From positions 1-64,000 of the forward strand of contig NZ_PYJN01000001.1 of assembly GCF_003025035.1 (NCBI RefSeq): 64,000 nucleotides of DNA. Reading direction: 5' to 3'. The position numbers and the translations under genes are program-made. The notes under the pieces were generated by a model. It did not search any database. It was not told where the DNA came from and was given only the letters and a program-made list of their open reading frames with translations. The DNA comes from Rhizobium sp. SEMIA4064 (GTDB lineage Bacteria > Pseudomonadota > Alphaproteobacteria > Rhizobiales > Rhizobiaceae). Within the stretch, counting starts at the first letter, position 1, and each line of letters opens with the position of its first letter. Of this stretch, positions 41,128-50,662 are shown in pieces.

Positions 41128-41889
41128 ATGTTTCCGCTTTCGTCCAGATCCCGCCGACCTGTTCCCAAGCCGCCCGCGCCGGAAACGCGCACGTTGGACG
41201 TGGCCGGTAGGCTGATGCCACTGACGATCCGCCAGCATGAACGGGCGACGCGGATCACGCTTAGGATCGAGCCCGGTGGGCGGGCGCTGAAGATGACCAT
41301 TCCGCGCGGCCTGGCGGCCCGTGAGGTCAATGCCTTCCTCGACCGGCATCAGGGCTGGTTGCTGACCAAGCTTGCGAAATTCTCCACACAGGGAAATCTT
41401 CAGAGCGGCAGCGAAATCCTCCTGCGCGGCATCCGTCATCGGATCGAGCACACCGGCAGCCTGCGCGGCCTGACCGAGGCGGTCATCGCCGACGGCGTGC
41501 CGGTGCTGCGCGTCAGCGGCCTGCCGGAACATGCCACCCGCCGCATCGCGACCTTCCTCAAGAAGGAGGCCCGTGCCGATCTGGAAAAGCTGGTGGCGGT
41601 GCATGCGAAAGCGATCCGCGCGACCGTCTCCTCCATCAGTATGAAGGATACCCGCAGCCGCTGGGGTTCCTGCTCCTCGGGGGGAAATCTGAGCTTCTCC
41701 TGGCGCATCGTCATGGCGCCGCCGCTGGTGATCGACTATCTCGCTGCACATGAAGTTGCGCACTTACGGGAAATGAACCACGGCCCGCGCTTCTGGGCGC
41801 TCTGCCGCAAGCTCTGCCCGGACATGGACGAAGCCAAGGCCTGGCTGAAGCGTCATGGCAGCCAGCTACACGCCATCGACTTCGATTGA
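41128..41889 (+). CDS. YgjP-like (SprT/M48-type) metallopeptidase
   Basis: A 253-residue protein with a YgjP-like zinc peptidase domain. The HEVAH motif is at 208-212 and H218 in NHGPRFW is the likely third ligand. Earlier blocks RITLRIEPGGRALKMTIPRG (about 47-66) and SRWGSCSSGGNLSFSWR (family signature) precede it. The substrate is unknown. No membrane segment is seen, so it is probably cytosolic. It is followed by a gap of 70 bases and a convergent HxlR gene. Confidence 0.85.
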   Translation: MFPLSSRSRRPVPKPPAPETRTLDVAGRLMPLTIRQHERATRITLRIEPGGRALKMTIPRGLAAREVNAFLDRHQGWLLTKLAKFSTQGNLQSGSEILLRGIRHRIEHTGSLRGLTEAVIADGVPVLRVSGLPEHATRRIATFLKKEARADLEKLVAVHAKAIRATVSSISMKDTRSRWGSCSSGGNLSFSWRIVMAPPLVIDYLAAHEVAHLREMNHGPRFWALCRKLCPDMDEAKAWLKRHGSQLHAIDFD

Positions 41890-41959
41890 GTAGCACGCCC
41901 GAACTTACCGAAGGCGCCTGAATTTCCGCACGCGACGACGTTGTCTCTCGCGCTAAGGT

Positions 41960-42394
41960 TCATTCAGGCATGGCAACGCGGATGGGACGTGTTCCGATCG
42001 GGGCGCCGGTCGCGCGGTCGATGGTGACGGGATCGATTTCGGTACCGGCCTCAGCGTCAAAGAAGCGTGTCACATCGCCACCAACAGACCGATGCTTCCG
42101 CCCCCATGCCCCAATCGCAAATAGCACCGGCAGGAAGTCTTGGCCCGCGACCGTCAGCACATACTCATCGCGCGGCGGTCGTTCCGAGTAGCGCCGTTTC
42201 TCCAATAGCCCGTGTTCCGTAAGCGCGGAGAGGCGAGCGGTCAGCATTGTCGGCGCAATACCCAGGCTCTTGCGGAATTCGTCGAAGCGAGTGAGCCCCG
42301 CATGGGCATCCCGCATGATCAGCATGGTCCACGCATCGCCCACCAATGCAAGGCTACGGGCGATCAGACATGGTTGGTTTGAAAGATTCTTCAT
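41960..42394 (-). CDS. HxlR-family transcriptional regulator
   Basis: A 144-residue winged-helix regulator. The HxlR signature is present: CLIARSLALVGDAWTMLIMRD (about 9-29), then FDEFRKSLGIAPTMLTARLSAL (helix-turn-helix, about 37-58) and the wing HGLLEKRRYSERPPRDEY. Members sense small molecules or redox stress through a dimer. It is divergent from a short-chain dehydrogenase gene across 89 bases, so it probably controls that gene and itself. Candidate operator repeats are annotated there. Confidence 0.88.
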   Translation of the reverse strand: MKNLSNQPCLIARSLALVGDAWTMLIMRDAHAGLTRFDEFRKSLGIAPTMLTARLSALTEHGLLEKRRYSERPPRDEYVLTVAGQDFLPVLFAIGAWGRKHRSVGGDVTRFFDAEAGTEIDPVTIDRATGAPIGTRPIRVAMPE

Positions 42395-42406
42395 GTCGAT
42401 ATCTTT

Positions 42407-42436
42407 TTGATAGTGACTAACTACTGATTTGATAGT
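42407..42436. promoter_or_regulatory. Candidate HxlR operator, direct repeats of TTGATAGT
   Basis: TTGATAGT occurs at 42407-42414 and 42429-42436, two helical turns apart, and the space between carries TAGTGACTAACTA, itself nearly symmetric. The pair lies in the divergent gap between the HxlR gene and the dehydrogenase. No direct evidence of binding; inferred from position and repetition. Confidence 0.4.
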
Positions 42437-42483
42437 AATCCAGCGTTCATCAATGTTCCACGATAAAATAAAGGCAGAGCTTG

Positions 42484-43299
42484 ATGAGCAAGACAGAAAA
42501 CGGCGTCGCCCTGGTCACGGGCGCTTCCTCCGGTATCGGGTTGGTGACTGCACGCGCGTTGCGACGCGCTGGATACCGGGTATTCGGAACCAGCCGTAAG
42601 CCCATGCCGGATACTCCGGACGGCGTTGCGATGCTGGTATGCGACGTTACCAACGATGGTTCGGTGCAAAGGACGGTCGATGAGATATTGGCCCGCGCCG
42701 GTCGGATCGATCTTCTTGTCAACAATGCCGGCATCGGATTGCTCGGCGCGGCAGAGGAATCCTCCGAGGCGCAGGCGAAGGCTCTGTTCGACGTGAACTT
42801 TTTCGGCGTCCTGCGGATGACCAATGCAATACTTCCGGTGATGAGACGTCAGCGAAAGGGCAGGATCATCAATATGAGTTCCATCCTTGGGCTGATCCCC
42901 GCTCCCTACAACGCACTCTATGCATCGACCAAGCACGCGGTCGAGGGCTATTCCGAATCCCTTGACCACGAAGTCCGCACGCAGGGAATCCGCGTCGTGC
43001 TCGTGGAGCCCGGCGTCACCCGCACGTCCTTCGAAGAGAACCTGACGCGACCGGATCATCCGCTTCCGGTATACGACACAGCGCGCACCAATGCGGAGGA
43101 TCTGATGCGCAACGTTATTGGGACGGGCGATGCGCCGGAAGTGGTTGCCGATATGGTGCTCAAAGCCGCTAACGCCGCATCGCCGAAGAGGCGCTACACC
43201 GCAGGAAAGGCAGCGGGGCAGGTCCGCTTCATACGCCGCTTCCTGCCGGAGTCCTTCGTCGACAAGAACCTTCGCAAGTTCAGCAGGCTTCCCGACTGA
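42484..43299 (+). CDS. Short-chain dehydrogenase/reductase
   Basis: A classical SDR of 271 residues. The NAD(P) motif TGASSGIG is at 12-19, NNAG at about 80-83, and the catalytic Tyr-Lys pair is Y146 and K150 in YASTK, with the Ser at about 132-133. An Arg/Lys in TSRKP after the first beta strands suggests NADP preference. The substrate is unknown. ATG 42484 is preferred over TTG 42481. It is divergent from the HxlR gene, its probable regulator. Confidence 0.88.
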   Translation: MSKTENGVALVTGASSGIGLVTARALRRAGYRVFGTSRKPMPDTPDGVAMLVCDVTNDGSVQRTVDEILARAGRIDLLVNNAGIGLLGAAEESSEAQAKALFDVNFFGVLRMTNAILPVMRRQRKGRIINMSSILGLIPAPYNALYASTKHAVEGYSESLDHEVRTQGIRVVLVEPGVTRTSFEENLTRPDHPLPVYDTARTNAEDLMRNVIGTGDAPEVVADMVLKAANAASPKRRYTAGKAAGQVRFIRRFLPESFVDKNLRKFSRLPD

Positions 43300-43341
43300 T
43301 AGCGCTGCACGGCAATTGGTGGGCCTGATTGAGCCCGGACC

Positions 43342-45000
43342 TTAGTCCGCAGGCCCTCCATGCCCGAGAAGATGCGCTGCCGACCGCCAGGCGTGATGTG
43401 CGATCCGGTCGAGCCGTCTGACGGTATCGATCCGCGTGAAGGCTTCGGTGGCGACCAGCTTTCCCGGTGCGACGGAGGCAAGCGTTGCGGCGCGATGGTC
43501 CCGTTTCAAAGCGTTGAGCTCTCTTGCGGCCTCCTCTGCTTCAGAGAGCGCCGTGATCACCTCGGGCGAAATGCTCCAGCCAATGGGCGCGGCTTGCGCG
43601 CTGAGGGCGGATTCGGCGGTGATCGAGTGCCCGACCGTCTGTGCCGCGCGCATGACCCGTGCGCACAGCACAGCGGCATGACGATCAAGGGTGGCTTCGG
43701 CCGGCAGATCGGGAAATTCGCCCTCTGCCAAAACGTCTACAAGGCGCGAGGCGTGATCGAGCGCGTGCAGCGTGCTCGTCATGCGCAGCCGTTCGGCCTC
43801 CGTCTCGGGCGGCTCCTTCAATTCGGAGAGGAAATCCCGCACTTCCCGAAGCGCGACACCTGCCGGAGTGCCCTGCGCCGCGGGGCCTGCTTTGGCACCC
43901 GAAAGTGCCGCGGAAACCGAAGCGGCGCTTGTTGCGAGCATATCCGCCAGGACACGCCGCACGGTCTCGACCGCGATCACCGGACTGGCGAGCACGCTCG
44001 GATCGAGCGCGCGCTGCAGCCCTGTCTGCTTTGTGGGTAGCAGGCGCTCGACGATGCGGGCGAACCATTGCGTAGCCGGCAGGAGCGCCGCGACGCCGAC
44101 CACATTGTAGGCTGTATGATAGGCGGCAAGCAGCGTCATTCCGTCGACCGACGTGGAGAAGCCGTTCATCAGCGCGGCTGTGAACGGAAAGGCGACGATC
44201 GCGATCAACGCTGCGATGATCTTGAACAGCACATAGGCAAGGGCGAGACGCTTGGCTGTCGTACTGGCACCGAGCGCCGCCAATGCGGAACTCGTCGCCG
44301 TCCCGATATTTTGACCGATGATAAGCGCTGCGCCCTGCTCCAAGCTGACCGCTCCGGCGTAGAAAGCCGCAATGGTGACGGCGATTGCCGCCGTCGAGGA
44401 TTGCATGACCGCAGTCATCGCCAAGCCGATGACGATGAGCGCCATCAGCCCGACGAACCCCGCGCCCCAGCCAACCCCCGGTGCGCCGAGCACTGCGGGC
44501 AGGTCGGAGGGATGCAGGCTCTCCGCAAGACCTCCCATGCCCTGCTGCAGCGTCGTCAGCCCATAAAGCACCAGCGCGAAACCCGCCAGCGCGCTGCCCG
44601 CCGCCGCGATCCGCCCGCCGCCCAGTAGCTTGGCAAGTGCGCCGATAAAGATCATCGGCAGCGCATAGGTCGAAAGCGAGACGCGCACGCCGATCAGCGC
44701 CACCAGCCAGCCCGTTCCCGTCGTGCCGACATTGGCGCCGAAAACGATCCCAAGCCCCTGCGGAAAGGTCAATAGGCCGGCATTGACGAGGCCGATCGTC
44801 GTCATCGTCACCGCACTCGACGACTGCACGAGAAGCGTGACGATCGCACCCCAGAAAGCACCCGAGAGTGGCGTGGCCGCCGCAGTGCCCAAGGCAACGC
44901 GCAAAGCGGAGCCTGCCAGCGCCTTTAGGCCGTCGGTCATGACGGTCATGCCGAGCAGAAACAGCCCGACCCCGCCGAGAATGGCGACTGCTGTCGACAT
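43342..45000 (-). CDS. Na+/Pi-cotransporter (NptA/PNaS type) with PhoU-like domain
   Basis: A 552-residue sodium-phosphate cotransporter. The membrane part (about 1-330) has two repeats of the family core, seen in LVQSSSAVTMTTIGLVNAGL and MQSSTAAIAVTIAAFYAG, each with the QSS motif that coordinates sodium and phosphate. A cytosolic helical C-terminal domain (about 350-552) resembles PhoU. ATG 45000 was chosen from the start of the first membrane helix; an upstream alternative adds a 28-residue hydrophilic tail. It ends 42 bases from the convergent dehydrogenase gene. Confidence 0.9.
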   Translation of the reverse strand: MSTAVAILGGVGLFLLGMTVMTDGLKALAGSALRVALGTAAATPLSGAFWGAIVTLLVQSSSAVTMTTIGLVNAGLLTFPQGLGIVFGANVGTTGTGWLVALIGVRVSLSTYALPMIFIGALAKLLGGGRIAAAGSALAGFALVLYGLTTLQQGMGGLAESLHPSDLPAVLGAPGVGWGAGFVGLMALIVIGLAMTAVMQSSTAAIAVTIAAFYAGAVSLEQGAALIIGQNIGTATSSALAALGASTTAKRLALAYVLFKIIAALIAIVAFPFTAALMNGFSTSVDGMTLLAAYHTAYNVVGVAALLPATQWFARIVERLLPTKQTGLQRALDPSVLASPVIAVETVRRVLADMLATSAASVSAALSGAKAGPAAQGTPAGVALREVRDFLSELKEPPETEAERLRMTSTLHALDHASRLVDVLAEGEFPDLPAEATLDRHAAVLCARVMRAAQTVGHSITAESALSAQAAPIGWSISPEVITALSEAEEAARELNALKRDHRAATLASVAPGKLVATEAFTRIDTVRRLDRIAHHAWRSAAHLLGHGGPAD

Positions 45001-45280
45001 GCACGTTCGTCCGCTGCGCTGTGGTCTTGCCTCATGGGAGTCATAGCACCAATCGCTCTGGTTGCCGATAGTCTCCCGCTGCATCGGCGCTCATCGTTCG
45101 AAATGGGCAGGCGCTGCCGTCGCCTCCGTGCAGCGTGGTACCAGTGGCGTTCGAACGGCTGGGAGCAGCTATATTGCTGGTCAAAGGCCCATTGATGAGC
45201 TTCGCTGCCGAGCTGCGTAAAATTCCGCGTTCGTTGCCTTTAGGCTCGACTCTTTTGCAATTTCATGTCACTCCGCTGCC
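45001..45280. other. 280-base gap between nptA-type gene and trpF
   Basis: The gap must hold the promoters for the cotransporter (leftward) and trpF (rightward). I did not find a clear pair of hexamers. A 29-codon frame (45195-45284, ATG to TGA) ends in the ATGA that starts trpF and could be a translated leader, but it contains no Trp and has only a weak upstream site, so I do not call it a gene. Confidence 0.4.
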
Positions 45281-45955
45281 ATGAACCCCGATATCAAAAT
45301 TTGTGGCCTGAAGACGCCGGAAGCGGTAGATCGCGCTCTTGAGCGCGGCGCCACCCATATCGGCTTCATCTTCTTTGAAAAGAGCCCGCGCTATGTGGAG
45401 CCGGATGTGGCCGGCCAGTTGGCGGAACGCGCGCGCGGCAAGGCAAAGATCGTCGCCGTGACGGTCAATCCCAGCAATGACGATTTGGATGAGATCATCT
45501 CGCTGGTGCGTCCGGATATGCTGCAGCTCCATGGCAATGAAAGCCCGGAGCGTGTGCTGACGATCAAAGCGGTCTATAATGTGCCGGTCATGAAGGCCAT
45601 GGCGGTGCGCACCGCCGACGATCTGAAGCGGGTGGAATCCTATATCGGCATTGCCGACCGCTTCCTGTTCGATGCCAAGCCGCCCGCCGGCTCCGAGCTG
45701 CCGGGCGGAAACGGCATGTCCTTCGATTGGAGCCTGATGAGCTGGCTCGACGATCGGGTGGATTACATGCTGTCGGGCGGCGTCAACAAGGACAATGTCG
45801 CTCAGGCCTTAGCATCCACCAAGGCTACGGGCATCGATCTTTCCTCCGCCCTTGAAAGTGCGCCGGGCGTGAAGGATCTGAACAAGATCGACCAGTTTTT
45901 CGACGCTTTTGCAGAAGCATGTCTGCCGGAACCGGCAGCAGGGAGTAGAGAGTGA
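45281..45955 (+). CDS. trpF: Phosphoribosylanthranilate isomerase
   Basis: TIM-barrel enzyme of tryptophan synthesis, 224 residues, isomerising phosphoribosylanthranilate. The catalytic Cys is in [11 protein letters not shown] (about 5-15), the general-acid Asp is in [10 protein letters not shown], and phosphate binding is seen in [11 protein letters not shown] and [11 protein letters not shown]. Its stop overlaps trpB as GTGA. It heads the trpF-trpB-trpA-accD-folC run, the standard rhizobial arrangement. Confidence 0.96.
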   Translation: MNPDIKICGLKTPEAVDRALERGATHIGFIFFEKSPRYVEPDVAGQLAERARGKAKIVAVTVNPSNDDLDEIISLVRPDMLQLHGNESPERVLTIKAVYNVPVMKAMAVRTADDLKRVESYIGIADRFLFDAKPPAGSELPGGNGMSFDWSLMSWLDDRVDYMLSGGVNKDNVAQALASTKATGIDLSSALESAPGVKDLNKIDQFFDAFAEACLPEPAAGSRE

Positions 45956-47166
45956 ACCAGACGCCAAAACTGAATTCCTTCCGCGCCGGCCCCGATGAGG
46001 ACGGCCGTTTCGGCATTTATGGCGGCCGTTTCGTGGCCGAAACGTTGATGCCGCTAATCCTGGATCTGCAGGAGGAATGGAACAAGGCGAAGAATGACCC
46101 TGCGTTCCAGGCGGAGCTGAAATCGCTCGGCGCCCATTATATTGGCCGCCCGAGCCCGCTCTATTTCGCTGAACGGCTGACGGCCGAGCTTGGCGGCGCC
46201 AAGATCTATTTCAAGCGCGAAGAGCTGAACCATACCGGCTCGCACAAGATCAACAATTGCATCGGCCAGATCCTGCTCGCCAAGCGCATGGGCAAGACCC
46301 GCATCATCGCCGAAACCGGTGCCGGCCAGCATGGCGTTGCGTCTGCGACAGTCGCCGCCCGCTTCGGTTTCCCCTGCGTTGTCTACATGGGCGCGACCGA
46401 CGTCGAGCGTCAGGCGCCGAACGTTTTCCGCATGAAGCTGCTCGGCGCGGAGGTGATTCCGGTCACCGCCGGCAGCGGCACGCTGAAGGACGCCATGAAC
46501 GAGGCCCTTCGCGACTGGGTCACCAATGTCGACGACACCTATTACCTGATCGGCACGGCCGCCGGCCCGCATCCCTATCCGGAAATGGTCCGCGACTTCC
46601 AGTCGGTGATCGGCACGGAAGCCAAGCAGCAAATGCTGGAGGCCGAGGGCCGCCTGCCGGATCTCGTCGTCGCTGCCGTTGGCGGCGGTTCGAACGCGAT
46701 CGGCATCTTCCATCCCTTCCTCGATGACGAGGACGTCAAGATCGTCGGCGTCGAAGCCGGCGGCAAGGGCCTGCAAGGTGACGAGCATTGCGCTTCGATC
46801 ACCGCCGGTTCGCCCGGCGTGCTGCATGGCAATCGCACCTATCTTCTGCAGGATGGCGACGGCCAGATCAAAGAGGGACATTCGATCTCGGCCGGCCTCG
46901 ACTATCCCGGCATCGGCCCGGAGCATTCCTGGCTGAACGATATCGGCCGCGTCGAATATGTGCCGATCATGGACCACGAGGCGCTGGAAGCCTTCCAGAC
47001 CCTGACGCGCCTCGAAGGCATCATCCCGGCGCTGGAGCCGAGCCACGCGCTCGCCGAAGTCATCAAGCGCGCGCCGAAGATGGGCAAGGACGAGATCATC
47101 CTGATGAATCTCTCCGGCCGCGGCGACAAGGACATCTTCACCGTCGGCAAGATTCTGGGAATGTGA
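45952..47166 (+). CDS. trpB: Tryptophan synthase beta chain
   Basis: PLP enzyme that joins indole and serine, 404 residues. The PLP lysine is in [10 protein letters not shown] (about 90-99), the GAGQHGVA loop follows and the glycine-rich phosphate-binding GGGSNAIG is at about 244-251. The start is GTG 45952 overlapping the trpF stop, with GGGAG upstream. It works as an alpha2-beta2 complex with TrpA, encoded 10 bases downstream. Confidence 0.97.
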   Translation: MNQTPKLNSFRAGPDEDGRFGIYGGRFVAETLMPLILDLQEEWNKAKNDPAFQAELKSLGAHYIGRPSPLYFAERLTAELGGAKIYFKREELNHTGSHKINNCIGQILLAKRMGKTRIIAETGAGQHGVASATVAARFGFPCVVYMGATDVERQAPNVFRMKLLGAEVIPVTAGSGTLKDAMNEALRDWVTNVDDTYYLIGTAAGPHPYPEMVRDFQSVIGTEAKQQMLEAEGRLPDLVVAAVGGGSNAIGIFHPFLDDEDVKIVGVEAGGKGLQGDEHCASITAGSPGVLHGNRTYLLQDGDGQIKEGHSISAGLDYPGIGPEHSWLNDIGRVEYVPIMDHEALEAFQTLTRLEGIIPALEPSHALAEVIKRAPKMGKDEIILMNLSGRGDKDIFTVGKILGM

Positions 47167-47176
47167 GTTAGACACC

Positions 47177-48016
47177 ATGACCGCACGTATGGACAAACGC
47201 TTTGCCGCTCTGAAGGCTGAAGGCCGCCCGGCACTCGTCACCTATTTCATGGGTGGCGATCCCGATTACGAGACCTCGCTCGGCATCATGAAGGCGCTGC
47301 CGAAAGCCGGTGCCGACGTCATCGAACTCGGCATGCCCTTCTCCGACCCCATGGCCGATGGCCCGGCGATCCAGCTTGCCGGCCAGCGCGCCCTCAAGGC
47401 CGGGCAGACGCTGAAGAAGACGCTGCAGCTCGCCGCCGATTTCCGCAAGACGGATGGCGATACGCCGATCGTGATGATGGGCTACTACAATCCGATCTAT
47501 ATCTACGGCGTCGAGACATTCCTCGACGACGCGCTAGCCGCCGGGATCGACGGCCTGATCGTCGTCGATCTGCCGCCGGAAATGGATGACGAGCTCTGCA
47601 TCCCGGCGATCCGCAAGGGCATCAATTTCATTCGTCTCGCGACGCCGACCACCGACGACAAGCGCCTGCCGACCGTGCTGAACAATACGTCCGGCTTCGT
47701 CTACTACGTCTCGATGAACGGCATCACCGGCTCTGCTTTGCCGGACCCGTCGCTGGTCTCCGGCGCCGTCAAGCGCATCAAACAGCATACCGACCTGCCG
47801 GTCTGCGTCGGCTTCGGCGTCAAGACGGCCGAGCACGCCAAGCTGATCGGCGCTTCCGCCGATGGCGTTGTCGTGGGCACGGCCATCGTCAACCAGATCG
47901 CCACCAGCCTGACCAAGGATGGCAAGGCGACCGCTGACACCATCCAGGCCGTCGCGACGCTGGTGCGCGGTCTCTCGACGGGAACGCGTTCGGCGCGCCT
48001 TGTTGCTGCCGAATAG
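47177..48016 (+). CDS. trpA: Tryptophan synthase alpha chain
   Basis: Alpha subunit that cleaves indole-3-glycerol phosphate, 279 residues. The catalytic Glu is in [18 protein letters not shown] (about 48-65) and the Asp is in [10 protein letters not shown]. The C-terminal phosphate-binding region has [11 protein letters not shown] and [14 protein letters not shown]. All are intact. It is followed by a 92-base gap and accD. Confidence 0.97.
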   Translation: MTARMDKRFAALKAEGRPALVTYFMGGDPDYETSLGIMKALPKAGADVIELGMPFSDPMADGPAIQLAGQRALKAGQTLKKTLQLAADFRKTDGDTPIVMMGYYNPIYIYGVETFLDDALAAGIDGLIVVDLPPEMDDELCIPAIRKGINFIRLATPTTDDKRLPTVLNNTSGFVYYVSMNGITGSALPDPSLVSGAVKRIKQHTDLPVCVGFGVKTAEHAKLIGASADGVVVGTAIVNQIATSLTKDGKATADTIQAVATLVRGLSTGTRSARLVAAE

Positions 48017-48108
48017 TTTTCCCACATAGGCGGAAGCTTCGACCGGAACAGGTTGAAGAAACGGCCTATGCCCATATCGGTTAATTCAGTCGATCAGGAG
48101 TTTTCGAA

Positions 48109-49020
48109 TTGAACTGGATCACGAATTACGTCCGCCCGCGGATCAATTCCATGCTGGGCCGCCGCGAAGTGCCGGAAAATCTCTGGATCAAGTGCCCGGA
48201 GACCGGCGAGATGGTCTTCCACAAGGATCTGGAAGACAATAAGTGGGTCATTCCCGCTTCCGGTTTTCATATGAAGATGCCGGCCAAGGCTCGCCTTGCC
48301 GATCTCTTCGACAATGGTGAATATGAAGCGCTGTCGCAGCCGAAGGTCGCGCAGGACCCGCTGAAGTTCCGCGATTCCAAGAAATATACCGACCGCCTGA
48401 AGGACAGCCGCGTCAAGACCGAGCAGGAAGACACGATTCTTGCCGGCGTCGGCAAGGTTCAAGGCCTGAAGCTCGTCGCTGTCGTGCATGAGTTCAATTT
48501 CATGGGCGGTTCGCTCGGCATCGCTGCAGGCGAAGCGATCGTCAAGGCGTTCGAACGCGCCATTTCCGAAAAGTGCCCGCTGGTGATGTTCCCTGCATCG
48601 GGCGGTGCGCGCATGCAGGAAGGCATTTTGTCCCTGATGCAGTTGCCGCGCACGACGGTCGCCGTCGACATGCTGAAGGAAGCCGGTCAGCCCTATATCG
48701 TCGTGCTGACCAATCCGACGACCGGCGGCGTCACGGCCTCCTACGCCATGCTCGGCGATGTCCATCTTGCGGAACCGGGTGCGGAAATCTGCTTTGCCGG
48801 CAAGCGCGTCATCGAACAGACGATTCGCGAAAAGCTGCCAGAAGGCTTCCAGACCTCGGAATATCTGCTTGAGCACGGTATGGTCGACATGGTCGTCAAG
48901 CGCCATGATATCCCCGACACCCTGGCAACGCTGCTGAGGATACTGACCAAGAAGCCGGCGAATGACGTATCTGCCAAGGACCTGAACGGCGCAGCACTGC
49001 CGATGGTGGCGAGAGCCTGA
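48109..49020 (+). CDS. accD: Acetyl-CoA carboxylase carboxyltransferase beta subunit
   Basis: Beta subunit of the carboxyltransferase that makes malonyl-CoA with AccA, 303 residues. The CoA-binding crotonase-like core contains [25 protein letters not shown] and [16 protein letters not shown]. The start is TTG 48109 with AGGAG eight bases upstream; no suitable ATG exists before MLGRR. The usual N-terminal zinc ribbon has four cysteines, but here only C29 remains (KCPETG); the other positions read Thr32, Ile48 and Ser51, so the site cannot bind zinc in the usual way. Confidence 0.95.
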   Translation: MNWITNYVRPRINSMLGRREVPENLWIKCPETGEMVFHKDLEDNKWVIPASGFHMKMPAKARLADLFDNGEYEALSQPKVAQDPLKFRDSKKYTDRLKDSRVKTEQEDTILAGVGKVQGLKLVAVVHEFNFMGGSLGIAAGEAIVKAFERAISEKCPLVMFPASGGARMQEGILSLMQLPRTTVAVDMLKEAGQPYIVVLTNPTTGGVTASYAMLGDVHLAEPGAEICFAGKRVIEQTIREKLPEGFQTSEYLLEHGMVDMVVKRHDIPDTLATLLRILTKKPANDVSAKDLNGAALPMVARA

Positions 49021-49056
49021 CCTAAAACGGAATGGCCGAAAGGCGGAGGGTGCGGG

Positions 49057-50409
49057 ATGACGGCTATGGATCAATCCGCAATGAGCGAGGCGGCACGGGA
49101 AATCGACAAGCTGATGGGGCTGCATCCCAAAGGCTTCGATCTCTCGCTGGACAGAGTCACCCGGCTGCTCGACATTCTTGGCAATCCGCAAAAAAAGTTG
49201 CCGCCGGTGATCCATGTCGCCGGCACCAACGGTAAGGGTTCGGTGACGGCCTTCTGCCGCGCGCTTCTCGAGGCCGGCGGCCTGAGCGTGCATGTCCATA
49301 CCTCGCCGCATCTCGTCAATTGGCATGAGCGTTATCGCATCGGCGTCAAGGGCGGCCGCGGCAAGCTCGTCGACGACGCGGTCTTCGCCGATGTGCTGCG
49401 GCGGATTGCCGACGCCAATGCCGGCGAGAAGATCACGGTCTTCGAAATCCTGACCGCGGCCACTTTCATGCTGTTTTCCGAGCATCCGGCAGATGTCGCG
49501 ATTATCGAAGTCGGCCTCGGCGGCCGTTTCGACGCCACCAACGTTATTTCCGACCCGGCCGCTTCGGTCATCATGCCGATCTCGCTCGATCACCAGCCCT
49601 ATCTTGGCGACCGCGTCGAGCTGATCGCCGCCGAGAAGGCGGGGATCATGAAACCTGGTCGTCCGGTCGTCATCGGCCATCAGGAGTATGATGCCGCCCT
49701 GGACGTGCTGATATCGACGGCCGAGCGGCTGCGCTGCCCGACCGCGGTTTTCGGCCAGGATTTTTCCGCCCATGAGGAATATGGCCGGCTGGTCTATCAG
49801 GACGAGTTCGGGCTCGCCGACCTGCCGCTGCCGCGCCTGCTGGGCCGGCATCAATATGCCAATGCCGCCGCCGCCATCCGCGCCGTCAAGGCCGCGGGCT
49901 TCATCGTTACCGAGGTGATGATGGAAAAGGCGATGATGTCGATCGAATGGTCGGGTCGTCTGCAGCGGTTGACGGAGGGCAATTTGCTGCCGCACGCGCC
50001 GCAAGGCGCGGAAATCTGGGTCGATGGCGGTCACAATCCCGGCGCCGGCGAGGTCATTGCCGAAGCCATGGCCAATTTCGAAGAGCGTCAGCCGCGGCCG
50101 CTATTCCTGATCACCGGCATGATCAACACCAAGGATCCCGTCGGTTATTTCAAGGCGTTCACCGGCTTGGCGGAAAAGGTCTATTGCGTACCGATCCGCG
50201 GCAGCGAGTCGATGATCGACCCGGTGGTTCTGGCGGGCTCGGCCTACGATGCCGGCTTGGTGGCCGAGCCGATGTCGAGCGTCGGTCAGGCGCTGGATGC
50301 AATCAGAGAGCTGGCCATGCCCGATTTGCCGGCGCCGCGCATTCTGATCGGCGGCTCGCTCTATCTCGTCGGCGATGTCCTTGCCGATAACGGCACACCG
50401 CCAAAATGA
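49057..50409 (+). CDS. folC: FolC, bifunctional folylpolyglutamate/dihydrofolate synthase
   Basis: ATP ligase that adds glutamate to dihydropteroate and to folates, 450 residues. The P-loop HVAGTNGKGSVTAFC is at about 48-62, and the TSPHLVNWHERYRIG loop (about 82-96) is the folate-binding region. EVGLGGRFDATNVI and DGGHNPGA follow, the latter in the C-terminal glutamate-binding domain. AGGG lies upstream of ATG 49057. It closes the trp-acc-fol run and converges with trxA. Confidence 0.95.
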   Translation: MTAMDQSAMSEAAREIDKLMGLHPKGFDLSLDRVTRLLDILGNPQKKLPPVIHVAGTNGKGSVTAFCRALLEAGGLSVHVHTSPHLVNWHERYRIGVKGGRGKLVDDAVFADVLRRIADANAGEKITVFEILTAATFMLFSEHPADVAIIEVGLGGRFDATNVISDPAASVIMPISLDHQPYLGDRVELIAAEKAGIMKPGRPVVIGHQEYDAALDVLISTAERLRCPTAVFGQDFSAHEEYGRLVYQDEFGLADLPLPRLLGRHQYANAAAAIRAVKAAGFIVTEVMMEKAMMSIEWSGRLQRLTEGNLLPHAPQGAEIWVDGGHNPGAGEVIAEAMANFEERQPRPLFLITGMINTKDPVGYFKAFTGLAEKVYCVPIRGSESMIDPVVLAGSAYDAGLVAEPMSSVGQALDAIRELAMPDLPAPRILIGGSLYLVGDVLADNGTPPK

Positions 50410-50552
50410 TTCCGGTGAGGTGGTCATCAACCACCCGCCCTCGTGCTTCGAGACGAGCGCTGCGGGCCTCCTCGGCATGAGGGCTGACCTTTTCGCCCAG
50501 CCGCACTAGGGCTCATCATTCATCTCTGCGTTGCCGTTGCGACGAGCCCGCT

Positions 50553-50595
50553 CCATCCTCACCCTGAGGTGCGAAGCCTCGAAGGGCGAGGATGG
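50553..50595. repeat. Rhizobial palindromic intergenic repeat
   Basis: A 13-base arm (50553-50565) pairs with 50583-50595, with one mismatch, around an inner 4-base stem (50566-50569 with 50577-50580). The CATCCTCACCCTGAGGTGCG-type sequence is found dispersed in intergenic regions of Rhizobiales. A second GC-rich, partly symmetric segment lies at about 50440-50490 in the same gap. It does not code for protein and may be a mobile palindromic element or a degraded relic. Confidence 0.7.
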
Positions 50596-50615
50596 TCTGT
50601 GTTCTCCGACCAACA

Positions 50616-50640
50616 AAAAGCCCGCACGAAGCGGGCTTTT
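50616..50640. terminator. Bidirectional terminator between folC and trxA
   Basis: A 10-base stem (50616-50625 with 50631-50640), 5-base loop, A-tract on the left and T-tract on the right. It is 22 bases beyond the trxA stop and ends folC messages from the other side. Confidence 0.92.
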
Positions 50641-50662
50641 TCATTCTCTCAGTCGATACCGA

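Noticed and set aside
48094..50034. A 646-codon open frame on the minus strand across accD and folC
   Set aside because: Same reason: it mirrors two conserved genes, spans their junction and has no known motif.
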